A stretch of DNA of 64,000 nucleotides from the NCBI GenBank assembly GCA_000961575.1, contig LADP01000016.1, positions 20,287 to 84,286 of the forward strand, written 5' to 3'. A program made the translations under genes and the position numbers. Below, piece by piece: positions 52,925 to 61,364 of this stretch. The notes under the pieces were generated by a model, which worked only from the letters and a program-made list of their open reading frames with translations, did not search any database and was not told the origin of the DNA. This DNA comes from Peptococcaceae bacterium BRH_c8a (GTDB taxonomy: Bacteria; Bacillota; Desulfotomaculia; Desulfotomaculales; Desulfallaceae). Within the stretch, counting starts at the first letter, position 1, and each line of letters opens with the position of its first letter.

Positions 52925-54337
52925 CTATTTTTCAAAATTTATTTCCTCATAACCTACTGGTATACCGGCTACTTGAGCTGTAAAAGGATCAAGGGCAAAT
53001 AAATCATTTTTATTTACTTCATGAATACTTTTTTTACCTAAAGCTTTTATGGCATCCTTTATTTCTTCGTTACATGAAAGCAGGTAGTTGGCTAGGTTTT
53101 TGGCTCCCTCATCAACGTCCAGCTTGTGTTGGTATTTCCCTTTGTACCATACTAACTCCGGGGGCGGTTCCCAGGGCATAGACTTTAAGACCTGAGTATG
53201 GCTCAAGGCAAATAAAGCAATGCTGCCAATATAAACCGCATCTGCCCCTAAAGCTAAAGCCTTTAGATAATCGCCCGGATTTTTTAACCCACCAGAGACT
53301 AGCAGGCTCACTTTATGCTTCAGATTATGCTTGTTGATAAAGTTAGCAGCCCTGACTAACGCGAACAAAGTTGGCAAGCCAAAGTCATCCTGCAGGATAG
53401 GTGTTGTTCCTTTTGAACCGGCATTACTACCATCAAGGGTAAAAAAATCCACATTAGCTTCATAGGCTATGCGCAGGTCATCTTCTAAGAACTTACTGGC
53501 ACCAAATTTTACACCGATAGGAACCCCCTGAGTAATTTCTCTTAAATAATTGACAATTTCCTTTAATTTGTTCGGTTCTTTTTCCATACCTGGGTAAGTA
53601 GCATGTATGACCCCTTTTTCACCCCAACCCAAGCCCATCATGCGTCTTATTTTCCAGTCGATTTCTTTATCTGCTATGTAATGTCCAACTCCACCGGCTG
53701 CCCCTTGTCCGATGTGCATTTCAATCATATCAGCTTGTTTTAAAACCTTGGCCGACTTACTCCACTTACCCCTGTTATATTGAATAATAAGCTTACCAGC
53801 AGCTTTCCTTTCAGCCGGCAGAAAGGGACCTTCACCGGTATTAGTAGCAGTACCCGCCATTTTACTACCTTTGGCTAAAGCAATTTTTGCCTTTGCAGAC
53901 AGTGCAAAGGCAAAGGCCATGCCAGAAATAATAACGGGCATTTCAATCTGCAAAGGTCTTCTGGCACAAGGCCCGATGGTAACTTTGGTATCTATGGGTG
54001 CTCCTTCATCTGTCGGCAGTCTGTGCAGTTGAGCAAAATTAAACATAATACCCGTAAAATCAGGTATCTTTTTGGGACTCCCCAAGGGTCGTTTTACCAT
54101 TTTCCCTTCTTGGGCTCTTAAATTGGTTTCCACAATGTTCTGGAGCCCGGTTTTACGAGATGCCGAAACAAACTCCCATAAATTTTCCGAGAAGGAGTCA
54201 ACCATGATCCTATGAATTAAACTGTCACTAACTTTATCGACTGCTTTTCTACTTAACAAAACGGCGCCTTTATAGCCGATTAATCCAATCGAGGCCGCAT
54301 AGAATATCTTTTTTAGCAAGTAATTATTTTTGGACAT
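52925..54337 (-). CDS. FMN-binding glutamate synthase family protein
   Basis: 470 residues. An N-terminal hydrophobic segment (about 12-28, FYAASIGLIGYKGAVLL) is followed by the FMN TIM barrel of the glutamate synthase large subunit: MHIGQGAAGGVGH, FFTLDGSNAGSKG, SGGLKNPGDYLKALALGAD and AVYIGSIALFAL. It lacks the Fe-S Cys motif and the amidotransferase domain of GltB. Function of these stand-alone archaeal/bacterial proteins is unsettled. Start ATG 54337 with AAGGAAG upstream. Confidence 0.82.
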   Translation of the reverse strand: MSKNNYLLKKIFYAASIGLIGYKGAVLLSRKAVDKVSDSLIHRIMVDSFSENLWEFVSASRKTGLQNIVETNLRAQEGKMVKRPLGSPKKIPDFTGIMFNFAQLHRLPTDEGAPIDTKVTIGPCARRPLQIEMPVIISGMAFAFALSAKAKIALAKGSKMAGTATNTGEGPFLPAERKAAGKLIIQYNRGKWSKSAKVLKQADMIEMHIGQGAAGGVGHYIADKEIDWKIRRMMGLGWGEKGVIHATYPGMEKEPNKLKEIVNYLREITQGVPIGVKFGASKFLEDDLRIAYEANVDFFTLDGSNAGSKGTTPILQDDFGLPTLFALVRAANFINKHNLKHKVSLLVSGGLKNPGDYLKALALGADAVYIGSIALFALSHTQVLKSMPWEPPPELVWYKGKYQHKLDVDEGAKNLANYLLSCNEEIKDAIKALGKKSIHEVNKNDLFALDPFTAQVAGIPVGYEEINFEK

Positions 54338-54516
54338 AGGTGCTTCCTTTTTACAATAGTTAATTTTTATATTTTTTCAATAATAACAGCATCTATACTC
54401 CTCAAATAAAAAACGCCTCTGGTGACCCGGAAGACGTAACATAAGAAAACGTATAGGGGCAAATAATATTTAAGATATTCAAATAGCTTAATAATATTTA
54501 TCGGGGGGCCTGCATA

Positions 54517-55197
54517 ATGTTTTTTCCTTTTAGGCGTAAAAAACAGGTCAAGGAAAAAAGAAAAATTTTTATTCGACAAAGAAAAACCCCAATCAAAAGT
54601 GATTACGAACATGCCACTGAACTTAGCCCGTCGTTAGAATCTGCTACTCCTATGAATTCATTATTTAAAAAAATAGAGGCAAATACAGGGGAGAACTTTT
54701 ATACTTCCAATAATGAATATCGCACTACTTTTAAGCTAGAACAAAACAATGAATTCATTTTTGGAACTACTGCTGGTGTAATTGCGGCTACGGTTAAATA
54801 CGGATTTAATGAATTAATGCAGGTATTAAATATAGCTCAATATGATAATAATGCTACTTCCTTAGGTGTTGTGATGAAAGGGTTTGAATACACCCCTATA
54901 TTTTTGGTATTTGGCTTTATAACCTCTCTAATTATAGGGGCTTTGCATGGATTAGTAATAGCATTTATGTATACTTACATTTTTAGTACCAAGTATTTTC
55001 TTTTAAAAAGTGTTGGCATCGGTGTTGGTATTTGGCTCTTTAACTTCGGGTTAATGTCTGGTGTATTTAATTACCCCGAACCTATAAAAAATAGTTTGGG
55101 AGATATCGTCGCAATGCTTTTAAGTCTTATTATTTTCGCTGTGGTGGCATCGTATGCCTTAAAAGTAATGGGATTCTTTAAACAAAGCAATAGTTAA
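54517..55197 (+). CDS. Hypothetical membrane protein
   Basis: 226 residues. A basic N-terminus (FRRKKQVKEKRKIFIRQRK), a polar stretch to about 75, then three or four hydrophobic segments (FIFGTTAGVIAATVKYG, FLVFGFITSLIIGALHG, GIGVGIWLFNFGLMSG, IVAMLLSLIIFAVVASYA). Not recognised. Base composition is visibly more AT-rich than neighbours, hinting at recent acquisition. Confidence 0.6.
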   Translation: MFFPFRRKKQVKEKRKIFIRQRKTPIKSDYEHATELSPSLESATPMNSLFKKIEANTGENFYTSNNEYRTTFKLEQNNEFIFGTTAGVIAATVKYGFNELMQVLNIAQYDNNATSLGVVMKGFEYTPIFLVFGFITSLIIGALHGLVIAFMYTYIFSTKYFLLKSVGIGVGIWLFNFGLMSGVFNYPEPIKNSLGDIVAMLLSLIIFAVVASYALKVMGFFKQSNS

Positions 55198-55524
55198 TTC
55201 TGACACTAATAACGTCATAAAAATAAAAAAATGTCAAATTGACAATGAAGACTGGTAAAAGCTGTTTCCTTAAACAATCACCCCACTTAAATGAACTGAT
55301 TAGTTATCAACCTTTATAAAATTCTTGGTATAAGAATAGTAAATAAGTAGAATCAGTGGTACCATATCTATAAATATACCTCACCTCTTCGCCTCCTCTT
55401 TAGAAAATCACTATGCAAAGAGTTTCAGAGAACCGGGAGTCAAGCAAGATATAAGACAAAGGTCAAACTAACAAGTAGGTTGATTAAAAAGAATTAAAAA
55501 AAATAGTTTTAAGGGGATTGGTTC
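55198..55524. other. AT-rich interval without a gene
   Basis: No terminator of note, no repeat and no conserved site recognised. The composition is AT-rich like the flanking membrane-protein genes. Confidence 0.4.
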
Positions 55525-55797
55525 ATGACTAGTAACCGGAAGAGCAAACAATCATATTTCATTGTGCGAGTTATATTTAGCATTATGACTATATTTTTTG
55601 CTGTTAAAAATATTCTAAATCCATCTTTTAATCTAAACGGGGTATTTATGCTGTTTTCTTTAGGTCTAATGTTTGCTGTGCTAGGAATGGAAATATATCT
55701 AAGGAAAGAAAGAAAATATTTTAAACTGACTATCATGGCTTCAGTATTTATAATGAGCGTAGGTATATTTAACCTTTGGGTATACCTAAATATTTAA
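55525..55797 (+). CDS. Hypothetical three-helix membrane protein
   Basis: 90 residues: three hydrophobic segments separated by short basic loops (FIVRVIFSIMTIFFA, GVFMLFSLGLMFAVLG, LTIMASVFIMSVGIFNLW). ATG 55525 has GGGGATTGG upstream. AT-rich like the preceding gene. Function unknown. Confidence 0.5.
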   Translation: MTSNRKSKQSYFIVRVIFSIMTIFFAVKNILNPSFNLNGVFMLFSLGLMFAVLGMEIYLRKERKYFKLTIMASVFIMSVGIFNLWVYLNI

Positions 55798-55930
55798 CAA
55801 GCCAAAAATTCCATATAATTACATAATCCGCATTGCATGGGAGAAATGCAGGGTTAATTTTATCATGCAATATCAACTGAATATAAATAACTGGCCACCA
55901 TCTTTCGGGACTAGCCAATCGGACAAAATA

Positions 55931-55957
55931 AAAAACCCTTGATTAACAAGGGTTTTT
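55931..55957 (-). terminator. Terminator, left of the island
   Basis: AAAAACCCTT-GTTAATC-AAGGGTTTTTT on the minus strand. Directly precedes the tRNA-Arg fragment and may be the original tRNA terminator before element insertion. Confidence 0.75.
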
Positions 55958-55963
55958 ACGTCT

Positions 55964-56012
55964 TGGCCTCCCGGGAGGGATTCGAACCCGCGACCTACGG
56001 ATTAGAAGTCCG
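55964..56012 (-). other. Attachment site half: 3' end of tRNA-Arg
   Basis: 49 nt identical to the 3' part of tRNA-Arg at 59925-59973, from the encoded CCA to the anticodon arm; identity stops at 56013. It lacks the 5' half, so it is not a tRNA gene. Confidence 0.88.
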
Positions 56013-57015
56013 AAAAATTGGGTTTGGTATTGTTGGGCGAAATTAAGTAAAGCTTGTCCCTGCTAGGGTTGTCCCATTGTGGATTGTGAATTATGAGTTA
56101 GAATTAGGTGATATTTGTGTGAATTTTAAAATATTCACACCGGATTCACACCCAATAATTAAAGGAAGTGTTACCCAGACGAAAGTGCTGGCTGGCTCTT
56201 ATTGAACCGTGTTTTTTGCACTTGAACGAGCCACCTTATATTTGCTACAATCCATACAATGATGTGAAATTTCCAAACGGCAGTACAAAACCAACAATAA
56301 AATTTTGCCTGACACGCATAAGTAGGGCAATGTCATAGGTGACGTTGGTCACCGAGCAAAAAGCCGTTCTCGATAGTAGCAAAATTGAGGGCATAAATTA
56401 TTTGTTGCTCCCCAATGCTCCATAACAAATGTCATCACGGAGAGGCACTGGAATGCCTTCGGTCTCTGTTGGTGGGCGGTGGTTAATTATTCCCTATAAC
56501 AGTCGGGAGCATGTGCTTACCCGCCTTGGTAACATTTTCACAAATATAAAGCACAACTTTATAACATTAACCTTCACGACTTGATGCCCTTATGGGGCGT
56601 CATTTTTATGAATATTCTAAGATAATTCTGTGTTTGGTATTATCTTTGGCCATGTTAGAGAACCGAGATTTCCCCAGTTATATCACCACGCCCGGATTTT
56701 ATGGAACCTGCGCCTAATGATATTTTTGAATCAATTCAGGATAACAAAAGAAAAGCTGACGAACCACAAATTAATGTATAACCCACCTCTACTCCCTTGC
56801 CCGAAAGGCGCTCAATCGGGCGTCTTCTTTTTAGGGTATAACCACTTCAGCCCGGGGGCAAAAATAAAAAGCTGCCCTCGCGGAGCAGCATTGTGCGCGG
56901 CCCTCGTTCACGGTGGTGGACGGGGGCTATCTCGTAATTTGGTAACACTTTCCTCCATATGAGCATAATATACAAACGCAATCACTATAAACCTTAGCTA
57001 AGGAGGAATGTATTA
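56013..57015. other. Island interval without a supported gene
   Basis: About 1 kb. A palindrome with arms GTGTGAA/TTCACAC at 56117-56140 and a third half-site TTCACAC just after it look like a repressor operator. TTGTCCC occurs twice near 56055-56077. Terminator-like hairpins are near 56582 and 56797. No frame in this part shows conserved coding sequence. Confidence 0.45.
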
Positions 57016-57120
57016 ATGGGTTTCGGTGCAACTGGATTTGACGGCAGCTTTATTCTGTTTCTGATTCTGATTCTGCTTGTATTTGGGATGGGTATTGGCG
57101 GAATCGGCGGAAAATGCTAA
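57016..57120 (+). CDS. YjcZ-like sporulation miniprotein (island copy)
   Basis: 34 residues: MGFGATGFDGS, FILFLILILLVFGMGIGG and a tail IGGKC. Same layout as the 43906 gene, with 15 core residues nearly identical, and the family name is the same YjcZ. AAGGAGGA precedes ATG. Terminator at 57138. Its presence inside the tRNA-Arg island is unusual. Confidence 0.7.
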   Translation: MGFGATGFDGSFILFLILILLVFGMGIGGIGGKC

Positions 57121-57137
57121 AAGGCTAAGTTGACAGG

Positions 57138-57159
57138 CGCCCCCTCGTGGGGCGTTTTG
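57138..57159 (+). terminator. Terminator of the island YjcZ-like gene
   Basis: CGCCCC-CTCGT-GGGGCG then TTTTGCTTTT. Confidence 0.7.
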
Positions 57160-57238
57160 CTTTTGTAGGGGCTGGCCAGTAGGGCCAAGGCAAAGGCGGC
57201 ACCATTTGGCTACCGCCCTGAGGTGGATGTTCTTTTGT

Positions 57239-57675
57239 TTAAGATCCAGATAATGTTTCTATTGCTTCATAAAAAGACAAGGCTAATGGCTTAATGGTTT
57301 CGTGAGTCTCGGCTAAAACGATAAGTTTTTGCGCACCATCAATAACTCTATTTAGAAGGTGTGGTTTATTAATATCTTCGGCGGAAGTGTATTCTGCCAA
57401 ATCAGTTGTAATAATATTAGTTAAAGGCTCAGCTGCGGGTATTTTTAATAATTGCTCAATTAGACTGGCTATATTCTCATCAAATCCATTTATTGTTTCA
57501 ATATGTTGCTTTATATTACCTTGAATTACCCCGGCGTTAGCATTTCCTACTGGTCCATAAAAGTTATTAACTATGCTGTAATTAGGTAAATGTTGAGCCT
57601 TAATTAAACTTATAGCAGGGCAAGGGGTCGTGCAAATTTTGCACAGCTTGGTGTTTTCGGTACATTGTTTTTTTT
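57239..57675 (-). other. Downstream half of the 57610-58020 gene, in the -1 frame
   Basis: From the A-run at 57676-57668 the -1 frame stays open for about 145 codons to TAA at 57241-57239. It encodes CKICTTPC, a segment with YGPVGNANAGVIQGN, then helices rich in Leu/Ile/Glu. Joined to the upstream part it gives a product of about 260 residues with four CxxC-type cysteines. Codon use and length show it was or is translated. Confidence 0.65.
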
Positions 57676-58020
57676 TACGCTTTTTATATAATGATCAGCA
57701 AAATTAAAAGCAAGCCAGATTCGATTAGGGTCTGGAACGTATTCAATGCCGCAATGATGACAAACCCTCGGCTCTTCAAGGGGTAATGAATTTGGGTTTT
57801 CAACCCTAAAGTCACTGTCTCCCTCTGGGCACTCAACTTCAAATAATGGTACTAATTTTTTGGGAACTAATGACAATAAATAATTTGCAACTTTTTCAGA
57901 ATCATTTATTCCTAATTTATTACAAACATAGCTGGGGGCAAAATGGATCTTTTCTTGACAAGCCATACTTTCTAAAAGATTATCAATGTCAAGCTCTAGT
58001 AAATAATCTTTTTCATTCAT
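57610..58020 (-). CDS. Hypothetical Cys-containing protein, 5' part of a two-frame gene
   Basis: 136 residues from ATG 58020, which has GAGGGGGTG upstream. CHHCGIEY near residue 85 is the first cysteine pair; the rest is helical. The frame ends just after an A9 run containing the heptamer A AAA AAC. The -1 frame continues open for about 145 codons (57239-57675). Either a programmed -1 frameshift makes a 260-residue protein or a one-base loss has broken the gene. Family not recognised. Confidence 0.6.
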   Translation of the reverse strand: MNEKDYLLELDIDNLLESMACQEKIHFAPSYVCNKLGINDSEKVANYLLSLVPKKLVPLFEVECPEGDSDFRVENPNSLPLEEPRVCHHCGIEYVPDPNRIWLAFNFADHYIKSVKKNNVPKTPSCAKFARPLALL

Positions 58021-58089
58021 GGCTACACCCCCTCTCATTTTTACCATTATCACACATCAGATAGTTAATTGTAAATGAGATTTAGCTAT

Positions 58090-58291
58090 TAGATAGCATC
58101 TTTTGAGATGCTCCGGGTCCGGTGAGCGTTGACCGTGCCATGTTGGGCTCACAGTAACTCTCCAGCCACTTCTTTAAGTACTCGGCCACGGTGAGCTATT
58201 TATATTTTTTCTTGTTGGTGACCAGGTTCTTACCCATGTAAATTAAGACAGAATACGAGTCGTCGGTTCTTTTTCTGATGTGACCACGCAT
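58090..58291 (-). pseudogene. Inverted N-terminal fragment of a tyrosine integrase
   Basis: On the minus strand ATG 58291 starts MRGHIRKRTDDSYSVLIYMG, the typical N-terminus of Firmicute phage-type integrases, then in-frame TAG at 58196-58198, then LTVAEYLKKWLESYC, the SAM-like domain start, then decay. About 30 residues between the two blocks are missing. It is opposite in strand to the C-terminal integrase at 58545. Confidence 0.65.
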
Positions 58292-58368
58292 GCAATATTC
58301 CCCCTAGTCATGTTTGCCTGTAAGTATACATAACTATTTGTCATATTGAAAGTCTTAGAAAACGCCCA

Positions 58369-58537
58369 TCAGCCGAGGGCGGTTTTTTCCAGGTTTGCCG
58401 GGACGACGCAACAATTACACTTACGGGGGCACAGAGTTGGGCTTTCGGTTTCCAGCACAGCGTATATGCATTTTTTGCCGCAGGTAGAAGGGTTTTTATC
58501 TGAACAGTCTAAGCAGTTATAATATTCCGCGTTTCAA
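58369..58537 (-). pseudogene. Fragment of a cysteine-rich small protein
   Basis: Minus-strand frame with no start codon, reading NCLDCSDKNPSTCGKKCIYA then CPRKCNCC before TGA at 58371. Nine cysteines in about 50 residues suggest a metal-binding protein. It adjoins the break point of the integrase, so it is likely a truncated piece. Confidence 0.35.
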
Positions 58538-58544
58538 TAACCAT

Positions 58545-59483
58545 TTGATTCCGCACCTGGGCCACCACCTACTGGGGAAACTGCAACCGTTGCACATCCA
58601 GGAGCATTACGCCTGGGCGCTTAAAAACGGCCGGGCGGACAACAAGGGGAACAGCAAAAAGAAACGCAAGGAAGAGGATAACAAAGAGATTGACAAATCT
58701 CTGTCACCAACTACGGTGCTCTATCATCACCGGGTACTGCATGAGGCTCTTAAACATGCCGTCGAGTGGCAGATCATCATCCGTAACCCGGCAGAGTCCG
58801 TCAGGCCACCGCGAAAAGCCAAGCCCCAGCATAAAACGTTGGACAAGCCTGAGATTGAAGTGCTGCTGGCCGAGGCCCGGGGTACTGAGCTGTACATCCC
58901 GATCCTCTTGGCCATCCACACCGGGATGCGCCGCGGCGAGATTATGGCCTTGCAATGGAAGGACATCGACTTTCGCACGGACAGCATCCAGGTGCGCCAG
59001 GCGCTCGAATGGGCGCCTAAAGAAAAGGTGCATAAACTCAAGCGCACGAAGAATGAAAAGAACCGAAGGGTCGATGTTGCATTCACTGCTATGGAAGAGC
59101 TCGCGGCCTGGAAGAAGGAGCAGAAGCAACTCCGGGTGGCCACCGAGAAGGAGAACAAGAAGCGGCAGAAGGAGGGCAGGGCTGTGGTGCCGGTGGAGAT
59201 AAACGATTTCGTCTGCACCTGGTCTGATGGGCGCGTGGTGTCACTTGACCGGTGCACTAAGGAGTTCATTAGGCTGGCACAGCGGTGCCGGTTGGGCGGG
59301 ATCACGTTCCACAGCCTGCGGCACACCCACGCCACGTTGATGCTACAGCTGGGGATACACCCCAAAATTGTGAGTGAGCGACTGGGGCATTCGGATATCA
59401 AGATAACGTTGGACACGTACAGTCACGTGATACCAAGCATGCAGCGGGAAGCGGCACAGAAGTGGAATGGGTATTTTGGGTAG
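58545..59483 (+). CDS. Tyrosine recombinase, N-terminally truncated integrase
   Basis: 312 residues of the phage integrase family. The core-binding segment starts mid-domain (HLIPHLGHHLLGKLQPLHIQ) and the catalytic domain is complete: R in HTGMRRGEIMALQW, H-x-x-R in FHSLRHTHATLML, and LGHSDIKITLDTYSHV with the nucleophile Tyr. The arm-binding N-terminus is missing and a related fragment lies inverted at 58090-58291. TTG 58545 is the first usable start; no clear binding site. It lies about 440 nt from the tRNA end of the island. Confidence 0.8.
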   Translation: MIPHLGHHLLGKLQPLHIQEHYAWALKNGRADNKGNSKKKRKEEDNKEIDKSLSPTTVLYHHRVLHEALKHAVEWQIIIRNPAESVRPPRKAKPQHKTLDKPEIEVLLAEARGTELYIPILLAIHTGMRRGEIMALQWKDIDFRTDSIQVRQALEWAPKEKVHKLKRTKNEKNRRVDVAFTAMEELAAWKKEQKQLRVATEKENKKRQKEGRAVVPVEINDFVCTWSDGRVVSLDRCTKEFIRLAQRCRLGGITFHSLRHTHATLMLQLGIHPKIVSERLGHSDIKITLDTYSHVIPSMQREAAQKWNGYFG

Positions 59484-59526
59484 TGAATAGTTGCTAAATT
59501 ATGTGAAGTAAGAAAGGGGTGATCTC

Positions 59527-59829
59527 GTGAATGCTAACAAGAAAACATTAATGGCCGTCAAGAGCTTTTTTGAGAATCAAGAAGGTTGGGACTTGGATGA
59601 AGTGATAAGTGAAATGGTGGCTGAAACAGGTCTTTTAAAACATAAAGATTTGGGCGATCACACTCTGGCTACTGATGAATGTGGAATAGAGTGGGATGGT
59701 AAAGAAATATGTGTTTTGTCTGACTTTATCGATGTCTATTCAAACGCATTTATTGTAAGGATATGCAATGTTTTAGATTCTTTTGTTGGTGAAGATTTAT
59801 CTAATTATGATTTTGAACCGAATAAATAG
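59527..59829 (+). CDS. Hypothetical island protein
   Basis: 100 residues, acidic and helical (EGWDLDEVISEMVAETGLL), no family recognised. GTG 59527 has AAAGGGGTGA upstream. It sits between the integrase and the tRNA-Arg attachment site, a place often used by small recombination or regulatory genes, but nothing in the sequence shows that role. Confidence 0.55.
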   Translation: MNANKKTLMAVKSFFENQEGWDLDEVISEMVAETGLLKHKDLGDHTLATDECGIEWDGKEICVLSDFIDVYSNAFIVRICNVLDSFVGEDLSNYDFEPNK

Positions 59830-59890
59830 CATAAATAAACATTGGACACACCGTCAGATTAGCAACAGATTAGCAAAACCCCAATAAAAA

Positions 59891-59916
59891 GAGCCCCAGC
59901 ATAACGCTGGGGCCTT
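59891..59916 (-). terminator. Terminator of tRNA-Gly/tRNA-Arg
   Basis: GCCCCAGC-GTTAT-GCTGGGGC followed by TCTTTTTATT on the minus strand, 12 nt past the tRNA-Arg CCA. Confidence 0.8.
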
Positions 59917-59924
59917 GCTATTAC

Positions 59925-60001
<77 letters not shown>

Positions 60002-60008
60002 ATAAAAT

Positions 60009-60082
60009 TGGAGCGGGTGATGGGAATCGAACCCACGCAACTGGCTTGGAAGGCCAGGACTCTACCGTTGAGCTACACCCGC
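60009..60082 (-). tRNA. tRNA-Gly (anticodon UCC)
   Basis: 74 nt with encoded CCA. GCGGGTG pairs with CACCCGC; anticodon stem CTGGC/GCCAG with loop CTTCCAA gives TCC. T-arm GGGTTCGATTCCC. Seven nt from tRNA-Arg, same strand. Confidence 0.96.
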
Positions 60083-60120
60083 CCGATATTTAATTTGCAA
60101 TTAATCAGGCGCCAATACTT

Positions 60121-60149
60121 ATTATACAAAAGAATAGGCTCGGAGTCAA
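60121..60149 (-). promoter_or_regulatory. Promoter of tRNA-Gly/tRNA-Arg
   Basis: On the minus strand TTGACT (60149-60144), 17-nt spacer, TATAAT (60126-60121). A near-consensus sigma-A promoter about 38 nt before tRNA-Gly. Confidence 0.85.
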
Positions 60150-60237
60150 AAAACAATTTCAGTTTTAATAGGTATTTTATACTGGTGTTTCACTTAGTTT
60201 AGTCATTTCCGTGATGGATATCCTGATTTATCGCTTA

Positions 60238-60711
60238 TTACAAAGAAAGTAGTCTACCCTTGATGCGCTGTTTGTCTATTTCAAGGATGCCGTAGCCGGC
60301 AATATGCCCCGGCATTGGGTTAACCGGGCTGCCCGGGTTAAAAAGAAGGATGTTGTTTTCCATTAGGTTCAGCGGGACGTGGGTGTGCCCGAAGACCACT
60401 GTTGTGGCCTCTACTTCCCGGGCTTTATACACTAACCCTTGTAACCCGTATTTGACCCGGTGCAGATGGCCGTGGGTAATCAATACCCGGTGGCCATCTA
60501 GCGTAATGGTCAATTCGTCCGGTCCGCTTGATGGGGAGTCGCAGTTACCTGCTACTGCATAAACCGGTACCTTGAGCTCTGACTTTAAAAATAGCGCATC
60601 AACATAGAAGTCGCCGGCGTGAATTAATGCATCAATATTACCCATTTGCTGCACAGCCCGGGCCGTTTCCTTTACGGCTCCGTGAGTATCGCTTATAACG
60701 CCAACCCGCAA
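60238..60711 (-). CDS. YfcE-type metallophosphoesterase
   Basis: 157 residues of the calcineurin-like family. RVGVISDTHGAVK, IHAGDFYVD, VAGNCDSP and HGHLHRVKYGL with GHTHVPLNL supply the metal ligands in order. These enzymes act as phosphodiesterases. TTG 60711 has GGAG at good spacing; GTG 60720 overlaps that site. It lies 48 nt downstream of rdgB. Confidence 0.88.
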   Translation of the reverse strand: MRVGVISDTHGAVKETARAVQQMGNIDALIHAGDFYVDALFLKSELKVPVYAVAGNCDSPSSGPDELTITLDGHRVLITHGHLHRVKYGLQGLVYKAREVEATTVVFGHTHVPLNLMENNILLFNPGSPVNPMPGHIAGYGILEIDKQRIKGRLLSL

Positions 60712-60767
60712 ATGTATCACTCCATGTTTTCCGGTTTCGGATAGTATACATTATACATGAGAGCAAC

Positions 60768-61364
60768 TTAACGGGCAATCGTTCTTTTTAGTACATCTAG
60801 CGCTTTAGTCAGAGCCTTGCCGCGGTGGCTGATCAGATTTTTTTCGGCGGCATTTAATTCGGCAAATGTTTTTTCATATTCGGGGACGAAGAAAAGCGGA
60901 TCGTAACCAAAACCTAGGTCACCCTTGGGTTCGGTGGTAATAATTCCCTCACAGGTTCCTTCCACTGTTTCTATTGTACCGCCGGGAACTGCCAGGGCCA
61001 CTACACAGCGAAAACGGCCGGTGCGTTTTTCCCACGGCACCTCTGACAGTAAATCAAGCAATTTGCGGTTATTGGCCTCGTCGTCATGCTGTGCGCCGGC
61101 AAAGCGGGCGGATATTACGCCCGGTGCCCCGCCCAGGTAGTCCACTTCAAGTCCGGAGTCGTCGGATAGGGTCACTTCTCCCACTGTTTCGGCCACTTGG
61201 CGGGCTTTTTTGATCGCGTTGGCCTGAAAGGTGTCACCGTCTTCCACCACCTCGGGAACATCCGGGAAATCCGCCAGTGAAATAACTTCCATGCCGGTAC
61301 CGGCCAGCAGTTCTTGCAGTTCTTTTACTTTGCCGGTGTTACGGGTGGCTAAAACCAGCTTCAT
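60768..61364 (-). CDS. rdgB: XTP/dITP pyrophosphatase (RdgB/HAM1)
   Basis: 198 residues. LATRNTGKVKELQELL near the start, LSDDSGLEVDYLGGAPGV with catalytic Asp, and GDLGFGYDPLFFVPE and SHRGKAL near the end. It removes non-canonical purine nucleotides. ATG 61364 overlaps the last base of rph; GGGAGG precedes it. rph-rdgB-yfcE is a common Firmicute operon order. Confidence 0.95.
   Translation of the reverse strand: MKLVLATRNTGKVKELQELLAGTGMEVISLADFPDVPEVVEDGDTFQANAIKKARQVAETVGEVTLSDDSGLEVDYLGGAPGVISARFAGAQHDDEANNRKLLDLLSEVPWEKRTGRFRCVVALAVPGGTIETVEGTCEGIITTEPKGDLGFGYDPLFFVPEYEKTFAELNAAEKNLISHRGKALTKALDVLKRTIAR

Noticed and set aside
55964..56012. A second tRNA-Arg gene
   Set aside because: It has only the 3' 49 nt of the tRNA; the 5' acceptor and D arm are absent, so it is an att remnant.
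56630..56962. A 110-residue protein
   Set aside because: The frame crosses a terminator-like hairpin, has no ribosome binding site and no recognisable sequence.
57610..58020. A transposase-type frameshift (IS3 style)
   Set aside because: A slippery heptamer is present, but the product has no DDE motif or HTH and the gene lies alone, without inverted-repeat ends.
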